64,000 nucleotides of DNA from an uncultured Alteromonas sp. (GTDB lineage Bacteria; Pseudomonadota; Gammaproteobacteria; Enterobacterales; Alteromonadaceae). How positions within the stretch are numbered: the stretch's first letter is position 1; each line of letters opens with the position of its first letter. Made by a program: the position numbers and the translations under genes. The DNA lies in NCBI RefSeq assembly GCF_913058315.1, contig NZ_CAJXQY010000002.1, forward strand, positions 1 through 64,000. Reading direction: 5' to 3'. Positions 17,409 to 27,170 of the stretch are shown here, piece by piece. Below the pieces are notes generated by a model that had not been told where the DNA came from, searched no databases, and saw only the letters and a program-made list of their open reading frames with translations.

Positions 17409-18725
17409 TTAGATCAGTGGAAAGTTTGCCGAAACAAAGACCCTGAAAGACCAGGGCGATAATTGCAGATTGTCAGTCCGGGTTATTTTGGTACAAGCCT
17501 CAGCAAAGACATCTATATATTCATCGCGATACAGGCTTTCGTAAAAGTCCACATCGGCTGGCGCTGCGGATAAATTCAGTACTACAAACACTTTGACATT
17601 GTCTTTCATTCTGACAAAACTCAGCACTTGTTGCGGCGCAGAATTGGGCACCTGTATCATGCGTGCGCCAAACTCACCGTTCCAGAGTGCCGGAACACCT
17701 CGCTTTAAATGGATAAGCTTTCGGTATAAATCGCCAATAGGGTGAGTTTGCCAGTCAATCGGGTCGCGTTCAAAGAACGCCAGCCGTTTATTTTCACCGG
17801 CTTCCTGACCATTATGAATCAACGGCATCCCCTCCCCCAGAACCGACAGCACGATTGCCGCCTCCAGACACTCACCAAACTGTTCATGCTGGGTACCATC
17901 CCAGGCATTTTTATCGTGGTTACTAACAAAGGTCATGCGATAGGCAGACTGCGGCCAGGCTCGTTCATTCCATGAATAATACTTTCTTAATCGGTCTACC
18001 GGTGCCCGTTCATGGGCAATCTCATGTAGCGCTTCATTCCAGCTCCAGGCATAGGTCATATTAAACCCGTCGCGGTGCAAATCCCGGTCTTCCCACTCAG
18101 CCAGTAAGAATACCGGTTTAATGGTGTCCAGCGCGTTGCGTAACTGACACCAGAAATCATTAGGCACATAGCCGGCAACATCACAGCGGTATCCATCGAT
18201 GTTGAACTCTTTCACCCAATAAGCCATGGCATTTATCATGTATTCCCTGAGGCCCGGCTGGTCGTAATCAAATTCAATAATATCGCTCCAGTCCCACCAG
18301 GGGGAAGGGCGAAAATCGCCTTTGTAATCCCGTGCATACCACTCAGGATGTTGCGTTACCAGATGGTTATCCCAGGCACTGTGATTCGGCACCCAATCGA
18401 GAATGACTTTAAGCCCCAGCTCATGGGCTTTATTAATCAGCCGTCTGAAACTGTGTTGGTCGCCAAACTCAGGGTTTATCGCAAGGTAGTCTTTAACGGC
18501 ATAAGGGCTGCCTAACTCGCCTTTGCGATGCTTCTCGCCGATGGGGTGGATGGGCATTAGCCAGAGAATGCGGGCTCCCAGGCCAGCAATGTGTGACAAT
18601 TCTTCGGTGATGCCGTCGAACGTGCCCGCCTGGCTGAACTGACGGGTATTCACCTGATAAATCACCGCGTCTTTGCTCCACTCTGGCTGTGAAAGCGTGT
18701 AAAAATTAGCCGGGGTATATGCCAT
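17409..18725 (-). CDS. GH13 alpha-amylase family glycosidase
   Basis: This 438-residue enzyme has the GH13 conserved regions: DWVPNHSA (region I), DGYRCDVAGYVP with the nucleophile Asp (II), LLAEWED with the acid/base Glu (III) and FVSNHDKN with the third Asp (IV). There is no signal peptide, so it probably acts in the cytoplasm on alpha-glucans or maltooligosaccharides. It is short for the family, with a minimal C-terminal domain. It starts 66 bp upstream of yoaA but stands alone otherwise. The exact specificity (alpha-glucosidase, amylase or other) is not decidable by eye. Confidence 0.88.
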   Translation of the reverse strand: MAYTPANFYTLSQPEWSKDAVIYQVNTRQFSQAGTFDGITEELSHIAGLGARILWLMPIHPIGEKHRKGELGSPYAVKDYLAINPEFGDQHSFRRLINKAHELGLKVILDWVPNHSAWDNHLVTQHPEWYARDYKGDFRPSPWWDWSDIIEFDYDQPGLREYMINAMAYWVKEFNIDGYRCDVAGYVPNDFWCQLRNALDTIKPVFLLAEWEDRDLHRDGFNMTYAWSWNEALHEIAHERAPVDRLRKYYSWNERAWPQSAYRMTFVSNHDKNAWDGTQHEQFGECLEAAIVLSVLGEGMPLIHNGQEAGENKRLAFFERDPIDWQTHPIGDLYRKLIHLKRGVPALWNGEFGARMIQVPNSAPQQVLSFVRMKDNVKVFVVLNLSAAPADVDFYESLYRDEYIDVFAEACTKITRTDNLQLSPWSFRVFVSANFPLI

Positions 18726-18859
18726 GAAGTGAGGACCCGTTCACCGGTAAAGAGTATGAATCACCATAGCAGAGTTAAAAGCATAACTTAAAGGCCTAAA
18801 CCAAAGACTATGGCGATTAATTTACCTGAACCGTATAGTACAAAGAACAGTAAACTGAT

Positions 18860-19771
18860 TTAGAGGATGCTCAGTATCCCCAGCAGCAGCACCCAAATGG
18901 CAAAAAACAACTTAACCTGCCTGGGGGAGAAAAACAGCACCACATAGCGTGCCAGACGCCCGCCGATAACAGCTCCTGCACCGGCAAATAACACCACAAA
19001 CCAGTTTACCGCTTCAGTCACCACAGCAGCATGTACGATAGCCCCCCAGACCGTGACAGCCGAAATGATGACCGCAGAACCAATAGCCATAGTGACATCA
19101 TAGCGCCTGACAATCAGGTATACGGCCACTAACTCGCCTATGCCTACCGAAAGATAAGCCGTCACCATGCCGCCCAAAAAACTGATTACGCCAAGCCAGT
19201 ATTTGTCGGTAGTGGTTAGCAGACTGCGAACCTGAGAACTGCTTAATCGTTTCGACGACACCATAATCGCCAGCGCCAATAGAATTGAAAACAGGCCGAA
19301 CCCAATATGGAGCTGTGATGAAACCGCTGAAAAGCTCAAATGAGGTAAGATGTGGTCAAACCCATACTGCGCCAGCCATAATCCGGCTAATCCAAAAGGA
19401 ATACAGCGAGACAGCACAGCCGGGAGCAGCTGCCAGTCAGGTTGCTGACTCTTAACATGTCGGTAAAACTGCAGCCAGCTCAGGGCACCGGCAGTCATTC
19501 CGCAGCACTGAATGGCAAAACTGGTAGCGATAACCGCCTGGGGAGTAAACGCCAGTTGCTGAAAAAATGGCACAAACACTACCCCACCGCCAGCACCGGT
19601 AGCATTGGCAAAGACAGCACCGACAACACCTAACAGTAAGAATCCTCCATACTGAGTAAGCAGTGCTGTTAACGCATTGCCACCTGCTATCAGGACCAGG
19701 GATAACCATAATACTGCCAGCAGACTCAGCCAGGGATGGGAAATAAACGTCTTCTTCACTTTTACTATCAA
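18860..19771 (-). CDS. TauE/SafE family membrane permease
   Basis: This 303-residue protein has about eight membrane segments and the TauE/SafE pattern of two related halves, with Gly-rich motifs GVVGAVFANATGAGGGVVFVP at the N-terminal half and GMVTAYLSVGIGELVAVYLI in the second. Such proteins are proposed to export sulfite, sulfoacetate or related organosulfur anions. No sulfur-metabolism gene is adjacent, so the substrate is open. The assigned start is TTG without a strong ribosome binding site, so the exact N-terminus is uncertain. Confidence 0.8.
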   Translation of the reverse strand: MIVKVKKTFISHPWLSLLAVLWLSLVLIAGGNALTALLTQYGGFLLLGVVGAVFANATGAGGGVVFVPFFQQLAFTPQAVIATSFAIQCCGMTAGALSWLQFYRHVKSQQPDWQLLPAVLSRCIPFGLAGLWLAQYGFDHILPHLSFSAVSSQLHIGFGLFSILLALAIMVSSKRLSSSQVRSLLTTTDKYWLGVISFLGGMVTAYLSVGIGELVAVYLIVRRYDVTMAIGSAVIISAVTVWGAIVHAAVVTEAVNWFVVLFAGAGAVIGGRLARYVVLFFSPRQVKLFFAIWVLLLGILSIL

Positions 19772-19898
19772 TTGATTTTGACCGGCTGCACTTTGCCAGA
19801 ATCTCCCGTTGAAGTCGAACGACCTTTTTTGAAAACCGACCTTTTTACAACATTTTCCCGCTATACTTAGAGTGAGTCAGTTTGGGTAAGTGCCGCCT

Positions 19899-20393
19899 AT
19901 GGTTTCAGTAAAACATCAGCCACATTATAGCCTTATTAGTTTACAACCTAATCGTTCTGCTGACTGGATCCATAATAAATGGCTAATGGCGGGCATGGCA
20001 GGCGTTGCCCTGATAATTGCTACCATGTGGGCATTTTTCGGCATATGGATCGTCTTCCCCTTTGCAGGTATCGAAGTCGGTTTACTCTGCTATATGCTTT
20101 ATCGTGTCAGCAAGAATACTTACCGCACGCAAACCCTGTCGTTCGAGAAAGACTTCGTTCACATTCAAAGCAATCACAAAGCGACCCGCCCTATTACGCT
20201 CAACCGCAAGGACACCCACCTGGAAATGTCTGAAAGCCCGCGCGACTGGTATTTACCTCAACTGGTACTGGTCACCCCTGACCACCATGTACCCGTGGGG
20301 GATTTTTTAAATCAGACCGACCGACATCAGCTTTACGAGGAAATAAAAAAAATGGGGATCCCGGCCTGGCGGCACCATTGGTGGAAACACTAG
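19899..20393 (+). CDS. DUF2244 family membrane protein
   Basis: This 164-residue protein has two adjacent membrane helices (about residues 30-75, WLMAGMAGVALIIATMWAFF and IEVGLLCYMLYRV) and a soluble C-terminal part of beta type. The pattern fits DUF2244, a family of unknown function often found near cytochrome oxidase genes. No respiratory gene is beside it here. I prefer the ATG at 19899 over the GTG at 19890 because GGGTA lies about 10 nt upstream. Confidence 0.8.
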   Translation: MVSVKHQPHYSLISLQPNRSADWIHNKWLMAGMAGVALIIATMWAFFGIWIVFPFAGIEVGLLCYMLYRVSKNTYRTQTLSFEKDFVHIQSNHKATRPITLNRKDTHLEMSESPRDWYLPQLVLVTPDHHVPVGDFLNQTDRHQLYEEIKKMGIPAWRHHWWKH

Positions 20394-20470
20394 CACCACA
20401 AAAACCATTAATCATTGCCGGGTAAGCCCTTAGCAGGTAGATTAACGGTTTTCTCCTAAGGCACCAAAGC

Positions 20471-21325
20471 ATGTTAAAGCATTTATGCTGGCTATTTCTT
20501 TTCATTGGCGGATGGGTACAAGCGGCATCGGTATGGCAAGTAAGTAAAGCTGGCAATAGCGTCTACATTGGCGGTACGCTGCATATATTAAGCCCTGACG
20601 ACTTTCCATTACCCAATGCTTACGGCACGGCATACAATCAGGCTGATAAGCTGGTGTTTGAAACCGACATCGCCGGGCTTAACAGCCCGCGCTTTCAGCA
20701 GGACTCTCGGGCCAGACTAACCTATGGTGACGGCACACAACTCCAAGACGTGTTATCAAAAGAGACCTACCAGGCGCTGAAGGCACACTTAACCGCCCGG
20801 CAGATGGACATAGCTGCCATGGCCAATTATACACCGGCGCTGATTAGCATTACCCTGAGTTTCACCGAACTGCGTTTAATGGGATTAACCAGTCAGGGTG
20901 TCGATGAGTTCTATTACTTTAAAGCCATGACCGACGGCAAAGCCCTCGACTGGTTTGAATCGCCGCAGCAGCAACTGGAATTTATTGCCGCGCTAGGCGG
21001 TGAAGACGAAGATGAGATGATCCGCTATGCACTGGAAGATGTGAAACAACTTCCCCAGGCACTGGGTGAGCTGAGAAAGTACTGGCAAAGCGGCGACATG
21101 GAAGGCTTATATCAAAGCCAGGGGAAAGGCTTTCATGATGACTTCCCTGAGATATACCAGCAACTACTGGTGCAACGCAACCTGAACTGGCTGCCCGCCA
21201 TTGAAACCATGCTGACGACATCAGAAACCGAATTTGTGCTGGTTGGTACCATGCATTTGTCCGGGCAGGACAGCGTTCTTGATCTGCTGAGACAAAAAGG
21301 TTACCACATCACCAGAGTAAATTAG
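20471..21325 (+). CDS. TraB/GumN family protein
   Basis: This 284-residue exported protein starts with a signal peptide (MLKHLCWLFLFIGGWVQAA). It has the two TraB/GumN histidine motifs, GGTLHIL at about residue 34 and GTMHLSG near the C-terminus. These are proposed metal ligands of a protease-like (Tiki) fold. The role of bacterial members is not settled. AAGG precedes the ATG. It is convergent with the diguanylate cyclase gene, whose stop lies 10 bp away. Confidence 0.85.
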   Translation: MLKHLCWLFLFIGGWVQAASVWQVSKAGNSVYIGGTLHILSPDDFPLPNAYGTAYNQADKLVFETDIAGLNSPRFQQDSRARLTYGDGTQLQDVLSKETYQALKAHLTARQMDIAAMANYTPALISITLSFTELRLMGLTSQGVDEFYYFKAMTDGKALDWFESPQQQLEFIAALGGEDEDEMIRYALEDVKQLPQALGELRKYWQSGDMEGLYQSQGKGFHDDFPEIYQQLLVQRNLNWLPAIETMLTTSETEFVLVGTMHLSGQDSVLDLLRQKGYHITRVN

Positions 21326-21334
21326 TCCGGTTAA

Positions 21335-22273
21335 TCAGGTGTCAACCTGAACCTGATTACGCCCCATTGATTTAGCCTGATACAAGGCCTTATCTGCTCT
21401 GGCAAACACGCTATCAGGTGAGTCATTGGTGAGTAAAGAAGTAATACCAAAACTCGCTGTCACATCCATTTTATGCGATTGATACGCAACCGCGTGCTGC
21501 TGGATGAGTGTACGCAGTTCTTCACAGGTGGAGAAGGCACGATGGCCGCAGGTATTGTGCAAAAAGATGACGAACTCTTCGCCGCCCCACCGACACGCTA
21601 CATCGCTATCGCGTAGCCGGTTTTGTAATCGGCTGGCAACCACTTTTATCACCTCATCGCCGGCATTGTGGCCGAAGATATCGTTGATTCGTTTAAAGTG
21701 ATCGATATCCACCACGACTAACGTTCCCCCGGTTGACTGACGTTTAATAAGATCACATTCCATCTTTAGAAAACTGTCCATGTAGCGGCGGTTTTTCAAG
21801 CCGGTAAGAGGGTCGTGGATCCCATCACGGTGATAATGACGTAAGGCACTCAACTGTTTATCGACATCCTGATCGAGGGCTAAAAGTCGGTTTTCCCGCT
21901 CAACTTTATGATCATCCACCTCCAGTAATACAGCCACAGGCTTATGGGTGAGCTTTGAACTTAACACCGAGAAAAACCCCAACCAGCTACCTTCACCCCG
22001 GAGCCCTTTCGCCTGCAGCCGACATGGGTGCAGGCCGCTGACTGAGCGGGCATGATGAATCATCTGGCGCAGAGAACCAAACACACCGGACTCTTCACAA
22101 AAGTCGCCTAACAGCTCACCTTCCTGAATATTAGGTAAAAACTGCCGGCACCGGTGATTAATGCGAGCAACTTTTCCCGATAAACTCATTACCAGTGCTG
22201 GATTTTTAATGCCACTCAATATGCTGCTGGTGCTGATATGTTGATCGATTAAAACACTCGCCTCAGCTGACAT
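21335..22273 (-). CDS. PAS-like/GGDEF diguanylate cyclase
   Basis: This 312-residue protein has an N-terminal PAS-like sensor region (about residues 15-125), a short helix and a C-terminal GGDEF domain (about 150-312) with the intact active-site sequence GGEEF and DPLTGLKNRRYMD, so cyclic-di-GMP synthesis is expected. No RxxD inhibitory site is evident just before GGEEF (RDSDVACRWGGEEF: the Arg-Asp-Ser-Asp tetrad is RDSD, which does fit RxxD). I chose the ATG at 22273, with AAGGAG upstream. It overlaps the end of the upstream gene by 11 bp, implying coupling to it. Confidence 0.88.
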   Translation of the reverse strand: MSAEASVLIDQHISTSSILSGIKNPALVMSLSGKVARINHRCRQFLPNIQEGELLGDFCEESGVFGSLRQMIHHARSVSGLHPCRLQAKGLRGEGSWLGFFSVLSSKLTHKPVAVLLEVDDHKVERENRLLALDQDVDKQLSALRHYHRDGIHDPLTGLKNRRYMDSFLKMECDLIKRQSTGGTLVVVDIDHFKRINDIFGHNAGDEVIKVVASRLQNRLRDSDVACRWGGEEFVIFLHNTCGHRAFSTCEELRTLIQQHAVAYQSHKMDVTASFGITSLLTNDSPDSVFARADKALYQAKSMGRNQVQVDT

Positions 22274-22793
22274 TGAAGAACTCCTTATAACTGCCCTCAG
22301 CATTATCCTGCGGATGCAGTAAAATGGTGACCTGACATTGTTCAGCGCCACGGGCTATAGCCTCGTCCACCGATACCGCCGCATAGTTATTGCTTTCAGC
22401 AACAACCTTACCAAACACACCGGCGGTCATGTTGCACAGGCTGTTTTTCCCCTTCACTTCCTTACCAAAAGGACAGCGTCTGTTACGCAAAACTATCTTC
22501 TTACCAGTGATTTCAACAAGGTAAAAGTCTCCTCCAATACGCTGTTTTAAATCAATAAGGAGTCGGGCAAGCTGTGCTGGCGAGTAATGACGACGCCCAT
22601 GCGCTTCCCGGTAAGCGGTAATAAAGAAATCAGCCAGACGACCGGCGACCAGCCCAACGAAAGCGGCGCTTTCCTCAGAGCCTATTACCTTATCCAGTAC
22701 ATCGTTGAGTTCGAGCAGACACTGGCGGTAAAAACGAGATTGATCGACGTCTAAACGGAGGTTGATAAACTCTCCAGTATCCTTCTGTTCCAT
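22263..22793 (-). CDS. MetOD1-like ligand-binding protein
   Basis: This 176-residue protein has an N-terminal helical part and a C-terminal part with the pattern CPFGKEVKGKNSLCNMTAGVFGKVVAES…VDEAIARGAEQCQVTI. That resembles the methanogen output domain 1 (MetOD1) fold, a cysteine-containing domain found in signalling proteins. Three conserved Cys (in CPFG, LCNM and QCQV) could bind metal or a cofactor. It overlaps the diguanylate cyclase gene by 11 bp, so it is likely the input partner of that enzyme. The ligand is unknown. Confidence 0.65.
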   Translation of the reverse strand: MEQKDTGEFINLRLDVDQSRFYRQCLLELNDVLDKVIGSEESAAFVGLVAGRLADFFITAYREAHGRRHYSPAQLARLLIDLKQRIGGDFYLVEITGKKIVLRNRRCPFGKEVKGKNSLCNMTAGVFGKVVAESNNYAAVSVDEAIARGAEQCQVTILLHPQDNAEGSYKEFFNVS

Positions 22794-23007
22794 AGCTCCT
22801 TCCCTTTAAACCGGTTAAGTTTTTATTTAGAAGCAACGTTCCCAGTAACATGTATGCCTGGTGGCGAACGACTACACAGACTTAATTGATTACTGAATAC
22901 GTATCGAAAACAACGCCGGAAGACCCAGCGCATAACTAAGGTGTATACCAATAAAGCCGCTTTTGCCAGTTATCGGTATTGAAAAGGGAGATTTGTCGAC
23001 GAAGCAG

Positions 23008-23253
23008 TTATTTCGCCTGATCAAGGACTTTACGATCTTCTTCCCGCTTGACCAGCACAAAAGTGAGATACATTTTAGTCGGCAGCGAGAGTATCATTCC
23101 AATGGCCACCAGACAGGCACTGATAACAATCCCTGTGACCCCCATCTCTTCAATAGTGTCGCTGTACATATGGCAATACACCCCAGCAAGGATCAGGCTG
23201 ATACCTATGGTCATGATGACTTTAAGCAGCAAAATCAGTTTGTGGTCTGTCAT
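23008..23253 (-). CDS. Small two-helix membrane protein, unknown
   Basis: This 81-residue protein has two membrane helices (about residues 6-28 and 38-60) and a charged C-terminal tail (VKREEDRKVLDQAK). A near-perfect ribosome binding site, GGAGGTGA, precedes the ATG, which argues that it is expressed. I do not recognise the family. It lies alone between the signalling pair and the EF-G gene. Confidence 0.65.
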   Translation of the reverse strand: MTDHKLILLLKVIMTIGISLILAGVYCHMYSDTIEEMGVTGIVISACLVAIGMILSLPTKMYLTFVLVKREEDRKVLDQAK

Positions 23254-23404
23254 GGGTCACCTCCGGTATATATTTTAAATCTAATATAAATTAGCCGGAA
23301 AGGTGTTGATCTGAGTCATCAGTGACGTCGAATACGCCAGGCAGCGATTAGCTGAGGTTATAGTGGTTATCGTGTATCGATACTCCCATTGTAAAGCAAT
23401 AAAA

Positions 23405-23428
23405 AAACCCGCCGGATGGCGGGTTTTT
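23405..23428. terminator. Bidirectional terminator after fusA
   Basis: AAACCCGCC-GGAT-GGCGGGTTT is a perfect 9-bp stem flanked by A-run on the left and T-run on the right, so it can work on both strands. It ends the EF-G transcript on the minus strand. Confidence 0.85.
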
Positions 23429-23456
23429 AAATTTGCTTTAATCAGCAGGTATCGAA

Positions 23457-25544
23457 TTACTTAGCGGCTTTACGCGCTTTCGCTTCTTCGATAACTTTGT
23501 CAGCAACGTTTTGCGGACAAGCTGAGTAGTGGCTGAATTCCATTGAGAACTGACCACGACCTGAAGTAATAGTACGCAGGTGACCGATGTAACCGAACAT
23601 TTCAGACAGAGGTACGTCTGCCTTAATGCGTACACCCGTAGCACCAGCTTCCTGGTCTTTGATCATACCACGACGACGGTTAAGGTCACCGATTACGTCA
23701 CCAACGTTGTCTTCAGGCGAGAACACATCTACTTTCATGATAGGTTCAAGGATCTGAGGACCCGCTTTTGGCATAGACTGACGGAATGCACCTTTCGCTG
23801 CAATTTCGAACGCGATGGCTGATGAGTCAACGGCGTGGAATCCACCGTCATACAGCTCAACTTCTACGTCCAGTACCGGATAACCAGCCATTGGGCCCAC
23901 ATCCATCATAGACTTAAAGCCTTTCTCGATGGCCGGGAAGAATTCTTTCGGTACGTTACCACCAACAACGCTAGAGGTGAACGTAAAGCCAGAATTCGTT
24001 TCGCCAGGGCGAATACGGTAATCAATCTTACCAAACTGACCAGAACCACCAGACTGTTTCTTGTGCGTATAGCTGTCTTCAACCGCCTGAGTGATAGTTT
24101 CACGGTAAGCAACCTGAGGCTGACCCACTTCCAGTTCAACGCCGTAAGTACGCTTCAGAATGTCTACTTTGATGTCTAAGTGCAGCTCACCCATACCTTT
24201 CAGGATGGTTTCGCCAGAGTCTTCATCAGTTTCAACCTGGAACGATGGATCTTCTGCAACCAGTTTACCGATAGCAAGAGACATCTTTTCGTTAGCGCCT
24301 TTGTCTTTAGGCTTAACGGCAATCGAGATTACCGGCTCAGGGAAGATCATTGGCTCAAGCGTACAAGGGTGCTTCGGATCACACAGAGTGTGACCAGTTT
24401 GCACATTCTTCATACCTACAACCGCAATGATGTCACCCGCCTGGGCTGAAGTCAGTTCGGTACGCTCGTCAGCGTGCATTTCAACCATACGACCAACACG
24501 CTCAGTTTTACCTGTTGCGCTGTTAAGGATAGTATCACCCTTGTTCAGTGTACCAGAGTAAACACGGATAAAGGTCAGGGCGCCAAAACGGTCATCCATG
24601 ATCTTAAACGCTAATGCGCGGAATGGCTCTTCAGTAGAAACTGTCGCTACTTCACCAGTAGGCTCACCGGTTTCTTCGTCAGTCAGATCCTGTGGATCAA
24701 CTTCGGTAGGTGAAGGCAGGAAGTCAATAACCGCATCCAGTACTAACTGAATACCTTTGTTTTTGAACGCCGAACCACAGTAAGTCGGGAAGAAAGACAT
24801 ATCGCGGGTACCTTTACGGATACAACGCTTCAGGTCTTCTAAAGACGGCTCTTCGCCATCCATGTAAGCCATCATCAGGTCGTCGTCCTGCTCAACAGCA
24901 GTTTCAACCATTTGCTCACGGAACTCGTTGGCTTTTTCAACCATGTCTGCAGGAATGTCTACAATCTCGTAGTTCTCTGGCAGGCCAGAGTCATCCCAGA
25001 TGTACGCTTTCATGTCGAGCAGGTTAACAACACCTGTGAATTCGTCTTCGATACCGATTGGCAGAGTCATTACTAACGGGTTAGCCGCCAGTACTTTCTT
25101 AACCTGACCAACAACGCGGTAGAAATCTGCACCCATACGGTCCAGTTTGTTTACGAAGATAACACGTGCAACTTCTGATTCGTTAGCATAACGCCAGTTG
25201 GTTTCAGACTGCGGCTCAACACCGCCTGAACCACAGAATACACCGATACCACCGTCGAGTACTTTCAGTGAACGATAAACTTCAACAGTGAAGTCAACGT
25301 GTCCTGGAGTATCGATGATGTTCATGCGGTGATCTTTCCAGAAACAGGTGGTTGCAGCAGACTGGATAGTAATACCGCGCTCAGCTTCCTGTTCCATAAA
25401 GTCAGTCGTTGACTCACCGTCGTGCACTTCACCGGTTTTATGGATTTTACCGGTAAGTTTCAAAATACGTTCTGTAGTGGTCGTTTTACCCGCGTCTACG
25501 TGGGCGAAAATACCAATGTTTCTGTAATGAGATAAGTCTGCCAT
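23457..25544 (-). CDS. fusA: Elongation factor G paralogue (EF-G2 type)
   Basis: This 695-residue translational GTPase has G1 [16 protein letters not shown]2 RGITI, G3 DTPGHVD and G4 NKLD motifs, and complete domains II-V, so it should catalyse ribosomal translocation or ribosome recycling. It stands alone rather than in the str operon with rpsL, rpsG and tuf. The N-terminus [20 protein letters not shown] resembles the second EF-G copy of Vibrio and Shewanella (recalled). A TATAAT -10 with a GC-rich discriminator precedes it. I expect a further EF-G gene elsewhere in the genome. Confidence 0.93.
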   Translation of the reverse strand: MADLSHYRNIGIFAHVDAGKTTTTERILKLTGKIHKTGEVHDGESTTDFMEQEAERGITIQSAATTCFWKDHRMNIIDTPGHVDFTVEVYRSLKVLDGGIGVFCGSGGVEPQSETNWRYANESEVARVIFVNKLDRMGADFYRVVGQVKKVLAANPLVMTLPIGIEDEFTGVVNLLDMKAYIWDDSGLPENYEIVDIPADMVEKANEFREQMVETAVEQDDDLMMAYMDGEEPSLEDLKRCIRKGTRDMSFFPTYCGSAFKNKGIQLVLDAVIDFLPSPTEVDPQDLTDEETGEPTGEVATVSTEEPFRALAFKIMDDRFGALTFIRVYSGTLNKGDTILNSATGKTERVGRMVEMHADERTELTSAQAGDIIAVVGMKNVQTGHTLCDPKHPCTLEPMIFPEPVISIAVKPKDKGANEKMSLAIGKLVAEDPSFQVETDEDSGETILKGMGELHLDIKVDILKRTYGVELEVGQPQVAYRETITQAVEDSYTHKKQSGGSGQFGKIDYRIRPGETNSGFTFTSSVVGGNVPKEFFPAIEKGFKSMMDVGPMAGYPVLDVEVELYDGGFHAVDSSAIAFEIAAKGAFRQSMPKAGPQILEPIMKVDVFSPEDNVGDVIGDLNRRRGMIKDQEAGATGVRIKADVPLSEMFGYIGHLRTITSGRGQFSMEFSHYSACPQNVADKVIEEAKARKAAK

Positions 25545-25584
25545 TAGTTCACTTTCGTTGGTTCAGAGTAAAAAAAACGGCGCG

Positions 25585-25613
25585 ATTATATAGGATTTCC
25601 ATACCGGATTTAT
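25585..25613 (-). promoter_or_regulatory. Likely fusA promoter with GC-rich discriminator
   Basis: On the minus strand TATAAT at 25590-25585 is followed by CGCGCCG, a discriminator of the type found in stringently controlled translation genes. The -35 region 17 bp upstream (ATAAAT) is weak. It lies 41 bp before the ATG. Confidence 0.55.
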
Positions 25614-25698
25614 AGTCCTTTATGAAAAAAGACTAAAACTTATCCAGCGAAAACTCGGCCATTTTCAACTAAATTACTGTTTTAAAAGATAAATTACT

Positions 25699-26784
25699 TT
25701 AATTCTCGCGGATCACGGCAACCGTTACCTCATCCCTATTATGGTAGAGGTGACGAATAACCATACGTGCATTGATATTAGCTGACGCTAATTGTGATCC
25801 CACCGCGTCAATTGCGGTGCGCACGGTCTCATAGCGGCGTTTCATGGGCAATTTCAAATTAAAAATTGCGTGGGTGGCCCAATTACGGGTTAACCAGTTC
25901 GCCATGAGTACCGCCACCCTGTCGGGTTTTTCAATCATATCGCAGACCAGCAACTCAACATGGCCCATCTGCGGACGATACTTAAAACCGTCTTCGGCGC
26001 GATAGTCTACCAGACCAGTGGCCATCAGGTCATCTGCCATTTTACCATTATCTACTGCTTCAACATGCATATCTCTGCTAACCAGTTGATAAGTCCAGCC
26101 GCCAGGGCATGCACCAAGGTCCACCGCCCGGGCCCCTGGACGACAAATAGCTTCCCGTTGCCCGGCTGTCAGCATAGTCAACAATGCTTCTTCCAGCTTA
26201 AGTGTAGAGCGACTTGGTGCTTTGGGCGGAAACTTTAACCGGCAGATGCCGTTTTCAAAAGGACTGCGGCGCTTTGCCTGACTAAGGCCAATAAAGTAAT
26301 GTTCACCAGAGGTAAAAAACAGATGTAAGGCGGGTAAGTTAAGCTGCTCTTTGCGACTGAGATAATCTTTAGCGCGTAAAGCCTGACGTAAAGGCACAGC
26401 GAGTTTGCGACACAGCTTTGCCAGCGTTTTGCCGTCATCAGTATCGGGATATTCTACCCATAATGTACCGCACCGGTCCGGCGCTTGCTCATTAAGCGAG
26501 TCCAATAGTGGCCCGATGCGATCAGACTTATCCTCGAGCTGAACTTCTCCCAGCAGCAAAAATAATTGGCGAGGAAAGATAGTCTCCTGCACTGGCACGT
26601 CGTTAACAAACTTAGCGGCATCTTCTGCGCTATGAAACTGAAAGCGAACGTAACCCTCTCCAGCTTTAAACACCGGGAAACCGTATAATTCACGTTCTGT
26701 GGCAATAGCCGTCAGCTCATTACCAGTATCCACTTCGTAACCGGCCCGACAATAGGCAATAATACTCTGTGTGGCGACACTCAT
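25699..26784 (-). CDS. rlmM: 23S rRNA 2'-O-methyltransferase RlmM
   Basis: This 361-residue enzyme has an N-terminal THUMP-like part, then a Rossmann methyltransferase domain with DLGACPGGWTYQLVSR (SAM binding, about residue 223), VEAVDNGKMADDL and CDMIEKPDRVA, then LKLPMKRRY with a catalytic Lys. RlmM methylates the ribose of C2498 in 23S rRNA in E. coli. It overlaps the DUF423 gene by 4 bp, in the same gcvA-ygdD-rlmM order as E. coli. GAGG precedes the ATG. Confidence 0.95.
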   Translation of the reverse strand: MSVATQSIIAYCRAGYEVDTGNELTAIATERELYGFPVFKAGEGYVRFQFHSAEDAAKFVNDVPVQETIFPRQLFLLLGEVQLEDKSDRIGPLLDSLNEQAPDRCGTLWVEYPDTDDGKTLAKLCRKLAVPLRQALRAKDYLSRKEQLNLPALHLFFTSGEHYFIGLSQAKRRSPFENGICRLKFPPKAPSRSTLKLEEALLTMLTAGQREAICRPGARAVDLGACPGGWTYQLVSRDMHVEAVDNGKMADDLMATGLVDYRAEDGFKYRPQMGHVELLVCDMIEKPDRVAVLMANWLTRNWATHAIFNLKLPMKRRYETVRTAIDAVGSQLASANINARMVIRHLYHNRDEVTVAVIREN

Positions 26785-27170
26785 GATTCAACCTCACCTT
26801 GCACTGGCCCTTTTATCAGGCCGATGACCAGCGCCACCCAACCAGCCATAAAACACATACCACCCAGTGGCGTAATGGGCCCGAACCACTTCATACCGGT
26901 TAATGCCAGTAAATAAATACTGCCACTGAACAGGACACAGCCGACAATAAAAAGCAGCGCTGCACGCCTACACCAACGCAGGTTTGCCTGCGCTGCCAGT
27001 CCGCCCAGCACAATTACCGCGAGCGCATGGTACAACTGGTATCGGACACCCACTTCAAAGGTGGCCAGGGCATTGGCGTCGAGGATATTTTTGAGGCCGT
27101 GAGCCCCAAACGCGCCAAGCATCACACCGAGTAAAGCCAGTAAGGCGCCTATTAACAAATACGTTCTCAT
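26781..27170 (-). CDS. ygdD: DUF423 membrane protein (YgdD-like)
   Basis: This 129-residue protein has four membrane helices and the DUF423 pattern: GALLALLGVMLGAFGAHGLKN, VRYQLYHALAVI, GSIYLLALTG and GPITPLGGMCFMAGW. The function is not established. It overlaps both neighbours by 4 bp, so translation is coupled along the gcvA-hydrolase-ygdD-rlmM transcript. Confidence 0.92.
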   Translation of the reverse strand: MRTYLLIGALLALLGVMLGAFGAHGLKNILDANALATFEVGVRYQLYHALAVIVLGGLAAQANLRWCRRAALLFIVGCVLFSGSIYLLALTGMKWFGPITPLGGMCFMAGWVALVIGLIKGPVQGEVES

